Shown: positions 1 to 9,902 of the stretch, piece after piece
How the letters are laid out: each line of letters opens with the position of its first letter
How positions within the stretch are numbered: position 1 is the stretch's first letter
Source of the DNA: Allantophomopsis cytisporea
Taxonomy: Eukaryota > Ascomycota > Leotiomycetes > Phacidiales > Phacidiaceae
NCBI GenBank assembly: GCA_024752435.1
Contig: CP103031.1
Coordinates: 434,001-498,000 of the forward strand
DNA length: 64,000 nucleotides
Direction of reading: 5' to 3'
Program-made: the position numbers and the translations under genes
The notes under the pieces: generated by a model
The model's database searches: none
What the model was told of the DNA's origin: nothing
The model's input: only the letters and a program-made list of their open reading frames with translations

Positions 1-792
1 GGTCATTAGAACAAATTTCCATACCTCATTCTGCTGTATAGCCAGATGCCGAGCCCTCAAGCGGATATCATACGCTGCGCTCCCCGACTCGGGACTGCGA
101 AAATGTGTTTCAAGAATAGTGTTTGTGGGCGGCAGGTTTATCGTTATTAGAGATCCATATGAGTATCCTGCTAATAGCATAAGATGTCTATTTGCGATCT
201 CACTACTATCATCTCTGTCTTCTTTGTCGCCATGTTTGACTTCTCCCGTGCCATCTTCGACTCCTCCTTGCTGGTATATATTTGAAGGAGTTGGCGCTTG
301 TAAGTGATGCATGTAATACGTCACGAACCCTACAAAGCTCTCATAATCCTCAAGTTCCGGTTTCGCGGTCCAAGAAGTATTTCCCTTCGACCCAAAAGCA
401 CCTCTGCACAACAAACCAAGTCATTAGCCTCAAATCTACGAAAACATTCTCATCACATCCAATATCCTAAAGTTCTCTCCGACTCACCTAAAGTTAAAAG
501 TCCCTACTATCCACCCCTCCACCAACAGCACCTCAACAACCTCCGAAACAACAGGATCATCATAGCAGCCGCCAAGTGGCGCATAAGGATGTGCAACGAT
601 AGCCGCCTTCTTCCTCCAGATCTTCCTTCCAAGCGCATCTCTCTTGCGCAACATTTCTACACCCTTTGTATAAGATCCTGCGACACCGGGTCCAGCGCCA
701 TGGAGGCATGCAGGATGATAGATTCGGCAGTCTAGCGGCGTGTCATCATGAATAGACGGGATCGTAAAGCTGAGGGCAGGTTTGGGTAGCAT
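1..792 (-). CDS. Alpha/beta hydrolase, COG2945-like, 3' end outside window
   Basis: Partial gene. Exon 1 is 792..488 and exon 2 runs from 403 past the window edge. The donor GTGAGT follows base 488 and the acceptor GCAG precedes base 403 (phase 2 junction). The joined protein reads ...GTFNFRGAFGSKGNTSWT..., the conserved 'FNFRG' turn of this hydrolase group, and then a nucleophile elbow LLAGYSYGS (G-x-S-x-G). Exon 1 carries the AHPYAPLGG segment typical of the first strands and oxyanion region. The start is ATG at 792; the longer frame to 804 has only a GTG. The family is predicted serine hydrolases related to dipeptidyl aminopeptidases, and the substrate cannot be told. A GAG|GTATGG near base 15 could be a further donor, so the last few residues before the edge are uncertain. 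The catalytic Asp and His lie outside the window. Confidence 0.8.
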
Positions 793-1511
793 GGTCGCAG
801 CCACGATTTAACTTTGGGATATCATGCGACATCGATTTGTACTATTCAAGATGCCTCCATTGCTGAAGAATATGTACTGATCTGAGATAGTAACACTGGT
901 CTGGGGACGAGGCGGTTAGGTCTTGAAGGAAGGTCGAGAGTTGGGCGATGCTTTTCGATGTTATGAGGATATAGCGTACTGACGTCGATTGAATTCAACC
1001 GCAAGCTACGTTATCTGGTACTAGACAGAGCTCTCCCCGCAATTCCGCCATCCATGCAAGGTACCCGCGAACCCGCAATTGTTCAATTCACGTGGAATGG
1101 ATAATGGACTTGACGTTTATTGCCTGTGGATAAATCGATTCATGCGCATTGCTTCCAGTACTCCTTGATCTAACATACATAACAATGACCAGTCGCATTA
1201 TGCTGTGCTCCTCGATGTCTGGAATGTGGATAACAATCAAAGTTACTGCTCTAATAGCAGCAGAACCAAAAAGTAGACTGTAAGTTACGTAATTTCTGAA
1301 ATCACTTATAAAGGAAGCTCGGGTCAGCTCATAATCTCTGCCTGTATTTTTGTATGATACAGCATGTCTCTGATGCCCAAGTACAAGTATATTTATGAAT
1401 GCTCCTGTACCCACAGCTTCGCCCACCAACGCCAGGCTTCAATGCAAAAATGTAACCCCATATCCTTTAGCACATTCGATCGCGTCATTGTCATGATCGT
1501 TCATTGCAATT
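793..1511. other. Intergenic, hydrolase promoter and WD40 gene 3' side
   Basis: About 720 bases separate the hydrolase start (reading left) from the stop of the WD40 gene (also reading left). I see no convincing gene. A 113-codon open frame at 1088..1429 (-) has no recognisable domain and poor coding character. The stretch should contain the hydrolase promoter and the WD40 gene 3' UTR, but I recognise no sharp motif. Confidence 0.5.
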
Positions 1512-3565
1512 TCATAGTTTGACACCCCATATCCCTCTTCCACCACTTACACCGAGCCAGTCACCTCCATCATTACTCAGTGCGCTGTGTGGCGCCCAGC
1601 TGATATTTCCGACCTCATAATCACATCGCCAGCTAGCTGCTGGGCCTCGGCTGTTATCGGATGTATTGTTGGAGCCAGGAGTTGGTGCGGCTGCCGTGCT
1701 CTGACTGAGAAGATCCCATACCAGTACGAGCGAGTCATCAGCACCCGATGCCAACGTGCCGCGTCTTGATGGCGACCATTCGATGCAGTTGATGGATGAT
1801 GAGTGCCCTCGGAGCTCGAGGAGTGCTTGACCTGGTTGACGTACGTCAAGGATGCGGATAATGTTTGAATCCTGAGAAAATGTTGCAAGCAGATGCTGAT
1901 CATGAGGGGAAGCTGCCAGTCGTAACAGTGGTGGAGCATAAGACATTGTTTGCTGCGCCAGGGTAGGACTCATACGTCCACCGGGAGAACCATCTGATCT
2001 ATATTAGTAATGTTGTAAACATGTCAGGCACATCATAAACACACCTTTATCATCCTTAGCTGTTGGTTCATAGATGATAGTACTGTGTTCCAAGCTTCTC
2101 AGATCGAACATTCTCACACTGCCATCCGCTCCACAACTGACGAATACATCAACACTGTTCGCGCAGAATCGTACGTCAAAGACCTCTTTATCGTGTGCAA
2201 TAAGTTGTGTCTTGGCGGTGAGGGTTGGGATATCCCAGATCGTACAAGTAGTGTCAATGCTTGAAGTGATTATAAGACTAGGAGACACGGTGTTCCAGTC
2301 CAGAGAAGTCAATGGTGCTGTATGCTCCGGAGTCTTCGAATTCGAGAGTAGAGCAAGCGGTGTAAGCTTGCTGGGAGGAAGTTCCCTGTGGTTACTAGAA
2401 GAGCGATTTATGGAATTGCCGGGCGATGCCATTGGAGTGTCCGATGGTAAAGACCAGAGACGCAAATGGTCTCCAGATGTTGCTAGGAGGTCGGTGGACT
2501 GCTTTTGAGACGAAGGTGGCTCCCATAGTAGTCTTGTCACCGGATATGAATGTGTCGCTTCGGCGATTTTTACAAAATCCAGTCCATACTTTGGTGCCCC
2601 GGGAGTATACGAGTCTCCTGGAGTCGGGGTGATTTGAGATTCAAGGATCTGTATCTATTTTGAAGACGGGTCAGTATCAGTCGTATTCATACGGAATTTC
2701 AATGGCCTACAAAGTTATGCCCATCTTCGAGGTAACTTCCAACTGCCACCTTTCCCGCATCTCCGTTCTGAGCCGGCCATTTGCACCAATCGAAAGCATA
2801 TATAGCCCATGGTGCTAGATAATTGCTGTTGGTGGGCATGGCACTGGCTCCATCGTATGAGTATGGGTTTGCGCCTGGGAGTCCCGCCTCTGATATATTC
2901 GAATCCGCCCTTGGCCGTATATCAGCCAACCCTAGAGGTGTGCTCGACACGTTACGTTGCGAAACCGGTGTATATTTAGAAGGAGATGCGAGGTTTTGCG
3001 ACTGATCGGAATTCATCCCCCCTTGATAACTATCATATGCTGCAGCGGGGCTTGATCGTGAATAACTGTGAGAGGCACTCATAGGTGGTGGCCGTGAGTT
3101 GCCTGAGTACGAATCCATGGGACTTTGGAGAGGTGCGTTTGTTGACGGATGCCCTGGGGTCTCCAGCGCGATTCGCGGTGGGCGTTGCATGTGAAGCTCA
3201 TCTTGCGGATTTCTGGCGTACTGTGGTTGTCGTTGTTGCGGAGTCATTCCAGAAGCAGGGTGCGATGGCAGTCCATAGTTAGGCGTCGCGCCTGGATTTG
3301 AGCTTGCCATGCTTTCTGTCGGTCTGCTTGAGGAGGATGTAGAGTCAAGAAAAAGGTCGGTTCCTGCAGAGGTGGTTGGGTTTTGAGCTGCGGCTGTTGC
3401 GCTGGTATTCGTAGCTGTCCTTAGATTGGCGGGTGCTCCAATCGAGCCTAAGGTCTGCGCTGCTTGAAAGATTCCAGCGACAGTACCATGCGACGACTGT
3501 TGGGCATTATTGTGGGAAGAAGAGGATGAGGACAATGAGTGATTGTGATTGCCACGGAACGGCAT
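1512..3565 (-). CDS. WD40-repeat protein, DCAF7/WDR68 (LWD/TTG1) family
   Basis: Three exons: 3565..2711, 2654..2045 and 1993..1512, joined in frame to 648 residues. Residues 1 to about 245 are a low-complexity Ser/Pro/Gln/Asn-rich extension. The WD40 part starts at YLAPWAIYAFDW (animal DCAF7 begins APWPLYAMNW) and shows family hallmarks: SSIDTTCTIWD, KTQLIAHDKEVFDVRF, GADGSVRMFDLRSLEHSTII and ASGADDSLVLVWDL. DCAF7/WDR68 is a scaffold that binds DYRK/HIPK kinases and acts as a DDB1-CUL4 substrate receptor; its plant relatives act in clock and pigment control. The animal protein is about 340 residues, so the fungal protein is nearly doubled by its disordered N-terminus. The WD40 match is strong. 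The exact partner in this fungus is unknown. It diverges from the CoA gene at 4662. Confidence 0.88.
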
Positions 3566-4661
3566 GATACGTGCTTGGAAAGGTGTGTGTCTCTGTATTA
3601 GCTATCAGACAGTGGAGTGCTAAGGTAAGGTACATAGGTAGGTGTAGGTACCAAGGTATTCTGGACTGGCGGACTGAACTGAGCTGAACTGCGAGACAAC
3701 ACACCAAACACCAGTGCCTGAGTAATTCAAGAACCAATAGTACTGTACGGTAGATAAGGTGAGGTGAAGTAGATAGAGTATACTGCGTACAGTCAGCCAG
3801 CGGCAAGCAGTAGAGAGCAGACAATATAGTAACAGCTGTTCAATATTAAGATAGGTTAGACAGATAGATAGATACCTTGCCTTAACGTTTAAGAATGAGT
3901 GAGTGTGTCGCCGCCAATTGGAAATGATTGAGAATGATTGGGCATTGTTGGTGCCTGACATTTGGCGTGGGTTTCATTGAGCTTTGCGCATATCGATATG
4001 AGGCAGCAACGAATCCCGGTCTCTTTTCAACTGTGTGCATTGTTTGTGGATGCCTATCTACCTTAAGGTCCCTTAGGTAGGTACATATAGGTAGTGTACC
4101 TTAGTAGGTACGAGGATGCTGCCTTAGTTGATCATGCGTCGTGCGTCTTCACTCACTCTTGTCTCTATCTCCTACTACGTAAAGTGCTTTATCTCACATA
4201 GCGATCCCCTCACAAGGATAGGTATTACTGTTATTCGACGTTGAAGTTGAAGATATACACAGTACCACATCGCATTCTTTGTTCTATTCGCTTTACTCTG
4301 CACCAGATATCGCTACATCCGGATACGTACATCGTCCTACCACGCATTCCAGGAGCTTGACTGCACCCTCTACCTAGGTTCGGTAGCTTGGCTATACTTA
4401 CCCATCACCATTTTGCTCGCTTTTCTACCACCCGAAGGTTGCACATCAAACATACCCAAACGAAGGCTGTGATCGGAAAGTGGCTTTTGAATGACGATCG
4501 ATCTACCACGTCGCAGCGTGATCATAGCTTCCTCTCCCCCAGTCAGGGCATAAGGAATACAAACCTCCTCGAACTGCTTTGATAAACATCTTAGTACCGA
4601 ACTTGGGTACTGAACTTACCAATCAAATATTCATCGGTGATATCATCTCTAAATTGTCAAC
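3566..4661. promoter_or_regulatory. Divergent intergenic region with TAGGTA-rich palindromic tracts
   Basis: This 1.1-kb region separates the divergent WD40 and CoA-synthesis genes. Two tracts, about 3621..3660 and 4057..4112, are packed with AAGGTA, TAGGTAGG and CCTTAAGG-type words on both strands. Similar tracts recur at 38786..38841 upstream of the LYR gene. Short open frames on both strands lack coding character. The right-hand side (about 4260..4660) is pyrimidine-rich, as usual for a fungal 5' leader. Promoter function is inferred from position only. Confidence 0.4.
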
Positions 4662-5867
4662 ATGGCGGCAGCAGCAGTATCGGATCTTCCTTCGCTACTC
4701 ATCCTCCCATCGCCGCCCAACCCACCAAATCCAGCATCACTCAGTGCAGCTTATCGGCCAGCGCTCACCGCAGCATTGACAGCTCTATCAAAACTACAGC
4801 TTCCAAACACCTCAGTTCTCGAAGTTGCCCTTCCAATCACCACTTTAGATCACTCCTTCGAGACTATTCAGAAGACTCTCGCTGGTCTGTACAGCCTAAT
4901 ATGTATCGTATGCGCCAAACAGTCCATCGAAATGTATGGCCCTGGGAGCGTTGACGCTCGGGTAATACTTCTTTCTGGAACCTCTATAGAAGATGGAGAC
5001 TTCTCCACGATGAAAATTGCAAGTGGTCCAGTTACCGATCTTTGCTCATTGGCGCTGAGCCGTCGACGTTGGAAGCTTCTCTTTTCTGTGGACGGTGAAG
5101 AGGGTCAAGAGTATTTCTCTCGTTATTCAAAGATAGTCAAGAGCACAATTCCTCCATTGCTAGCTGAGCCCCGTATTGTCAGTGGTGGTGTCAGTCTTAG
5201 TTCAGCTCAAGGCTCAAGCAATCATTCAGTTCCGGCTTCACACAGCGTTGTTGCTGTTGGCGGGACGTTCGATCATCTACATGCTGGCCATAAGCTATTG
5301 CTCACTGCGACAGCTTTGGCTCTTTATGGATCATCTGAGTCTTCGCCACGACGTCTCATCGTTGGAATCACTGGCGATGAGCTTTTGAAAAACAAGAAGT
5401 ATGCAGAATACTTGGGTAGTTGGGAACAACGAACTCTAGATGTTGTGGATTTTCTGAAAACCATTCTCTTCTTTGCTAGGCCACAGCATGTGGAGAGTCA
5501 GATCGAGACAATATACATTGACAAGCCTGGACCCAACGGGAAAGCAATCCACACCATCTTGAAGCCTTCTTCTATTACCATCGAATGCGTCGAGATCCAA
5601 GACCCCTTTGGTCCGACTATCACAGACGAGAGTATCACTGCTCTTGTAGTGTCTGGTGAAACTCGCTCGGGTGGAAAGGCTGTCAATACGAAGAGAGAGG
5701 AGAGAGGATGGGCAGCTCTGGAGGTATTTGAGGTTGATGTCTTGGATGCAACTGATGAGGATTCAGTAACGTCGACAAATACTGAGAATTTCGAGGCCAA
5801 GATCAGCAGCACGGCGATTCGCAAGCACAAGGCAGAGTTGAGCAAGACGACGTTGTCCTCTCTTTAG
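4662..5867 (+). CDS. CAB4: Phosphopantetheine adenylyltransferase (Cab4/CoaD-type)
   Basis: Single exon, 401 residues. It catalyses the fourth step of coenzyme A synthesis: 4'-phosphopantetheine plus ATP gives dephospho-CoA plus pyrophosphate. The nucleotidyltransferase fold is in the C-terminal half. VAVGGTFDHLHAGH ends with the catalytic HxGH motif at residues 207-210, and the second signature ISSTAIR lies at 381-387. Between them the KNKKYAEYLGSWEQR and FGPTITDESITALVVSGET segments match fungal and animal bifunctional-enzyme PPAT domains. Residues 1-195 form the poorly conserved N-terminal region seen in yeast Cab4. No dephospho-CoA kinase domain follows, so it is the monofunctional fungal form. 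ATG at 4662 follows an A at -3 (TCAACATGG). Confidence 0.93.
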   Translation: MAAAAVSDLPSLLILPSPPNPPNPASLSAAYRPALTAALTALSKLQLPNTSVLEVALPITTLDHSFETIQKTLAGLYSLICIVCAKQSIEMYGPGSVDARVILLSGTSIEDGDFSTMKIASGPVTDLCSLALSRRRWKLLFSVDGEEGQEYFSRYSKIVKSTIPPLLAEPRIVSGGVSLSSAQGSSNHSVPASHSVVAVGGTFDHLHAGHKLLLTATALALYGSSESSPRRLIVGITGDELLKNKKYAEYLGSWEQRTLDVVDFLKTILFFARPQHVESQIETIYIDKPGPNGKAIHTILKPSSITIECVEIQDPFGPTITDESITALVVSGETRSGGKAVNTKREERGWAALEVFEVDVLDATDEDSVTSTNTENFEAKISSTAIRKHKAELSKTTLSSL

Positions 5868-6774
5868 TATCGTGCTATCGAGTTGTGCTAAGGTCAGGAT
5901 CAATTGATCGATGGCTGCTCATGGGTGGTCCTTTCGAGTTAGCTATACGAAACTTTTTATCATTATTCCATCATGATCCCCGCAAACATTTTTCGACACA
6001 CTCTCGTACATAATTGATATCAATAGTCGTGCCTGATTTTTCAAAGAAACGGTTATGAGCGACAAATTGTTGGGCATCGCATATATATTGTTCTAGGGCC
6101 CTGGAATAAGTTCGATGATTTAGCTAGGATAGTGCAATCTTCACGGAAAGTGTGGTGTTGGAACTAAACACAAGGCTGGGGCCGTCAGAAGACGCACGAA
6201 AAGCGTCCCGACCCGTAAGCGCAGCGACCTAACTTTCACTTCCACTCATCATCCATCAAATATGACCTGTACGATATAGTCATATGTATGTGTAGCGCAT
6301 TTCATGTACTACATTCTCTATGTGATTTGAAGAACAGCACAGTTGTTCGGATCAAAGACTACAAGCATCATAACCCATGAATATGCCCGCATTGTTTTTC
6401 ATAACTTCCTGCAGGTGCTTTCACCACCCTCGGCCGGGTCACACCACTTTCCGACCGACATAGGATACCGTGCAAGCCACGACCTCAGCAACGTTCACAG
6501 GAATCTTAAAAGTACCTGGACGCGCTCATACTGCGCAGCAACTGCAAGTCTGTTCAATAGCAGTCAAGTCGTCTAAGTGGAAGCTGTTCGGTAGTGAACG
6601 GTATGGGGAGTGAAGGAGTGAGGGCGAGAGGGCGGGAGTGAGATGTGAAAGGTGAGAGATGATGATGTGAGGAAACAAGCGACGCTACCGAGATGCCCTG
6701 AACACAGAGAGTATCGCGACAATACCTTACCTTGCCTAACATGATCAGCAGCCCAACCCAGGACGAACAAGACA

Positions 6775-6860
6775 GCATACATACATACACGTACATACGT
6801 ACTCCGTACATATACATACATCTGATACTGTACACACTAAGATACATACATACATACATT
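6775..6860. repeat. CATA/TACA microsatellite, interrupted
   Basis: Runs of CATA, TACA and GTACATAC, including a pure tract GATACATACATACATACATT at 6841..6860. They are interrupted by CGTAC and by the segment 6821..6840. It is simple-sequence DNA in non-coding sequence and may vary in length between strains. Confidence 0.8.
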
Positions 6861-7635
6861 AGGTACAGAACAACGGATACAGCCATAGGCAACACCTTCC
6901 TCTCCTTCTCCTTCTCCTCCTTCTTCTCATTCCTCTTTTCCTCCTCTCATCTTCGCATTCGCCTGCACGAATGCCCGGTGCTTGCTTGTATCACGCGGGA
7001 AGCCTTCAGCATACAGGCAGAGGATCATCGCCAGCGCTTCTTCAGACCAATAAAACACTATCCCCCCCACCGTTGGGCCTTCGTCGGCCATCAGTCATCG
7101 CATATTCTTGCTCTTACTCGCTAATTTATCATCTGCGCTCCGCTTGCTGCTGCATCAAATCTGCATGCTCAGGCCAGAAAATTTCATTGCTCGCAGTAGG
7201 GTTCTACGGTACTATCAGCGGTAGTCTGTAGGTACAGACAGTATTGCTACGACTACTGCATATTCTGTTACTGCTGTAGCTGCTACTACTTGCTAAATAC
7301 CTTGACTAAGTACCTGTTTGACCTTATGTGTGAGTTAACTTTTTCTTTACTGCTATTCCTACTGTTGCTATTCATACATACGACATTCAAAACTCCGTAT
7401 CATTCAACCCCTAGTCACATCCACTTCGTACTCCATACACTTTACATACCTACAATTCCACCGTTCACTCTTCGCCATTCATCACTTCCCCCACTGCACT
7501 TGCTGCAGCACATATCCCTCCACTGTTGGTCTACCCGCTACCTGTCGTTCTCTTCTCTGTCACATTTACCCAGCTGCGCACTCTCTCACCATTCAATACA
7601 TAAGCTAGTCCTACCCATCACCCTCGCCACCACCA

Positions 7636-7675
7636 CCCCCCCCGATCATCCCCGAATATCCCCCCCAGCTCCCCC
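7636..7675 (-). other. Potential G-quadruplex (minus strand)
   Basis: The plus strand has C-runs at 7636-7643 (8), 7650-7653 (4), 7660-7666 (7) and 7671-7675 (5), separated by spacers of 6, 6 and 4 bases. The minus strand therefore has four runs of at least four G with short loops, which satisfies the usual G4 pattern. It lies about 610-650 bases upstream of the F-box-like gene start. Confidence 0.5.
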
Positions 7676-8283
7676 AGCTCCTACCCCCTTCTCCGTTTAC
7701 ACGTCACATGACTGAAAAGACACCGAGGGCTTGGTTCACGCTAGAAGGATAACCCGTCATTCCTAAACGCCAAGTGGAGGTGTCGAGCCAATGGCACGGC
7801 TTCCTCTCGGGCTTCTTCGCATCTCCCTCGCTATTTTCCCCTCGTCCCAGTCACATCTGCAAGCAAACGCGATTGTTGGCCAAAAAGTCCTTGCAGTGTG
7901 CAGGCGCATTGCTCTCTCTCTCTCTTTTCTCACCACCACACACACCTTTCCTTGCCAATACATCACTTGTGACCGCTTATTGCACAAACACGTCAGGGTA
8001 GCCAAAAGCTTGCTCATCCCCATTTCACCAATTTCTCTACATATATCGTTGCGCTGGCACTTCGGGCCTCGAGATGTTGTCAGTTTGAGCCTAGTTGCCA
8101 CTTCATAAATGACATATGGCGTTACCGACTGCCCTACGTGCACCGTTTTGATTTGTCGACACTTTGAGCCCTCCAAGTGGCAATCCTTCAAATTCTGAGC
8201 AGTCACTCTCATTATAGTCTTGATGTTATGTTGTGCAGCCTCAGTCCGTGCATTCCCATACACTGTCGATCGCCATTACAGAC

Positions 8284-9902
8284 ATGGCTAGAATTTCTGG
8301 TATAGAGAGGCTCTCGAATGAGCTTCTCCGGGACATACTAGATTATATCGAAGCCGATCCCGAAAAGTCCATCAGTATCGATAGGAGGGCATATTTGAGT
8401 GTGGAGAGCTTCAAACCTCCACCTCTTCCCTCCCCAGGTCAAGCTGAAGCCATAGCCAACTTCAGACTTGTATGCAAGAGATTTTCCGAGTTAGGTATAC
8501 CACATCAATTTACACGGATATGTACAAGGTTTTCGAAGGCCGGTTTTGAAAGACTTTGTAACATTGCAGAACGACCTCATCTAGCGAGAGCTATCAAGAA
8601 ATTTACTTATATGGTTCCACCCTTCTATGGCGAAGGTTTGTGGTTATCATGTCCCGGAAGCAAAATTTCACGAGCTAACTAAAGACAGGACGAGCTCGCA
8701 TTGGAGAATTGATAAGTGAAGGTGGACCAGAAGGTCGTCGGCTAGGCAACAGGAAGCTCATCTTAGAAGGCAAAGCATGCCAGCAAAGAGAGATCTTAGA
8801 CTCGCAAACAGACGCCACAGCACTGGAGATTGCACTTTCTGCTTTCAAGTATTTACAGCACATCCAACTGCTCAGAGTGGTGGATGGCATCGATGTAGAG
8901 CTTATGGACTATCTTCGACGAAACCGGGATTTTGCAGACCCCTTCGTCCAACTTGAGTGGGCATCAGCTTGTCAGCATGCCACGAAGACGCTTGGCATAG
9001 CATTGCTCAAATCAAGATCACCAGCGTCACGGTTCTCAGGACCTACCATGGATCCCAAGGGAGCTCTGCTACTTCGAGAGGGTCCACAGCACAAAATCTC
9101 GAACCTAGCAAGTCGCATTACCTGTCTTGAACTGCATTTCGACGACCCTGTTAATCTGGACGATAAGATGCGGCGTCTATCGAGCACTTTCAATTCGGTT
9201 TTTGTTGCGGCCATCAACATGCAAGCGGTGCACGTTGGATTTCCTAATCGAACCCCTCTATCAATTTCCTTAGAGGACATCTTCCATAATGTACAGTGGG
9301 AAAGACTTCGGGCTTTTGGCATACAGGGGTGGCGTTTGAACGCAGATGAGATTATTGCGCTAGCTCGCCGTCACAGACGCACTCTCCGTGGCCTTCGACT
9401 ACGAGATGTGCTCTTGAAAGATGGAAGTAAGTGGCAGGATATTCTGAACATGTTACGCCAAGAAATGGAGCAGCTAGACTGGGTCAGTCTACGAAGGTCT
9501 GGCTATGCAACCCACTTTGATGATTACGTTGCTGGAGGTATCGAACTCGACCCAATACCACCCATTGACAGCGATGAAGATGAATGGGAGGCTGCTCAGC
9601 CACAGCATGATGAAACCAGTAGCGAGGACAACGAAACGGAGGACGAGGATTTTGATGACGATCCAGACGATGTGTCAGATGTTGAAAGCGTGGATACGGA
9701 TCATGGTCCCGGTGCGAATGATCTCTCTCTTGACCCTGATACACCACTTACTGCTACATACTGCACATGCGGCCAGCACGGATTTTCTGATGATCCTAAC
9801 GATCTGGGAGATGATGGCAGGCACGTATCCTATGCCCAGAGAAAGATGTGGGAGCAATGGGTCATCGGAAGGTGTTTAGAGCATAGCAAGGCCCCATTAT
9901 GA
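8284..9902 (+). CDS. F-box-like domain protein with acidic C-terminal region
   Basis: Two exons, 8284..8635 and 8689..9902 (53-base intron, GTTTGT..ACAG), giving 521 residues. The joint reads FYGE|GRARIGEL in frame. The N-terminus (GIERLSNELLRDILDYIE ... ANFRLVCKRFSELG) matches the F-box-like pattern of fungal proteins: a helix starting with LxxELLxxIL, a long insert, then RLVCKRF. F-box proteins bring substrates to SCF ubiquitin ligases through Skp1. The middle (residues about 150-400) is probably degenerate leucine-rich substrate-binding sequence. Residues about 415-465 are strongly acidic (DEDE, SSEDNETEDEDFDDDPDD). ATG at 8284 is preferred because the frame upstream has only GTG. The specific substrate is unknown, and F-box identity rests on pattern only. 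Confidence 0.75.

Larger units (their letters stand above)
5868..8283. other. Gene-poor intergenic region, 2.4 kb
   Basis: This lies between the CoA gene stop and the F-box-like gene start, both on the plus strand. It holds a CATA-type microsatellite (6775..6860), CT-rich tracts (6896..6955, 7915..7935) and a C-rich block that could form a G-quadruplex on the minus strand (7636..7675). A 166-codon minus-strand frame (7763..8263) opens with GTG, overlaps the F-box promoter and resembles nothing known, so it is not called. The right half is probably the F-box gene promoter and leader. Confidence 0.5.

Noticed and set aside
1088..1429. 113-codon minus frame
   Set aside because: No domain, mixed codon use, lies in expected UTR/promoter space.
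3507..3961. Two overlapping minus-strand frames upstream of the WD40 gene
   Set aside because: Leu/Tyr/Ser-rich translations of TAGGTA-type repeats; promoter sequence, not coding.
7763..8263. 166-codon minus-strand frame
   Set aside because: Opens with GTG rather than ATG, overlaps the F-box gene promoter, no recognisable domain.
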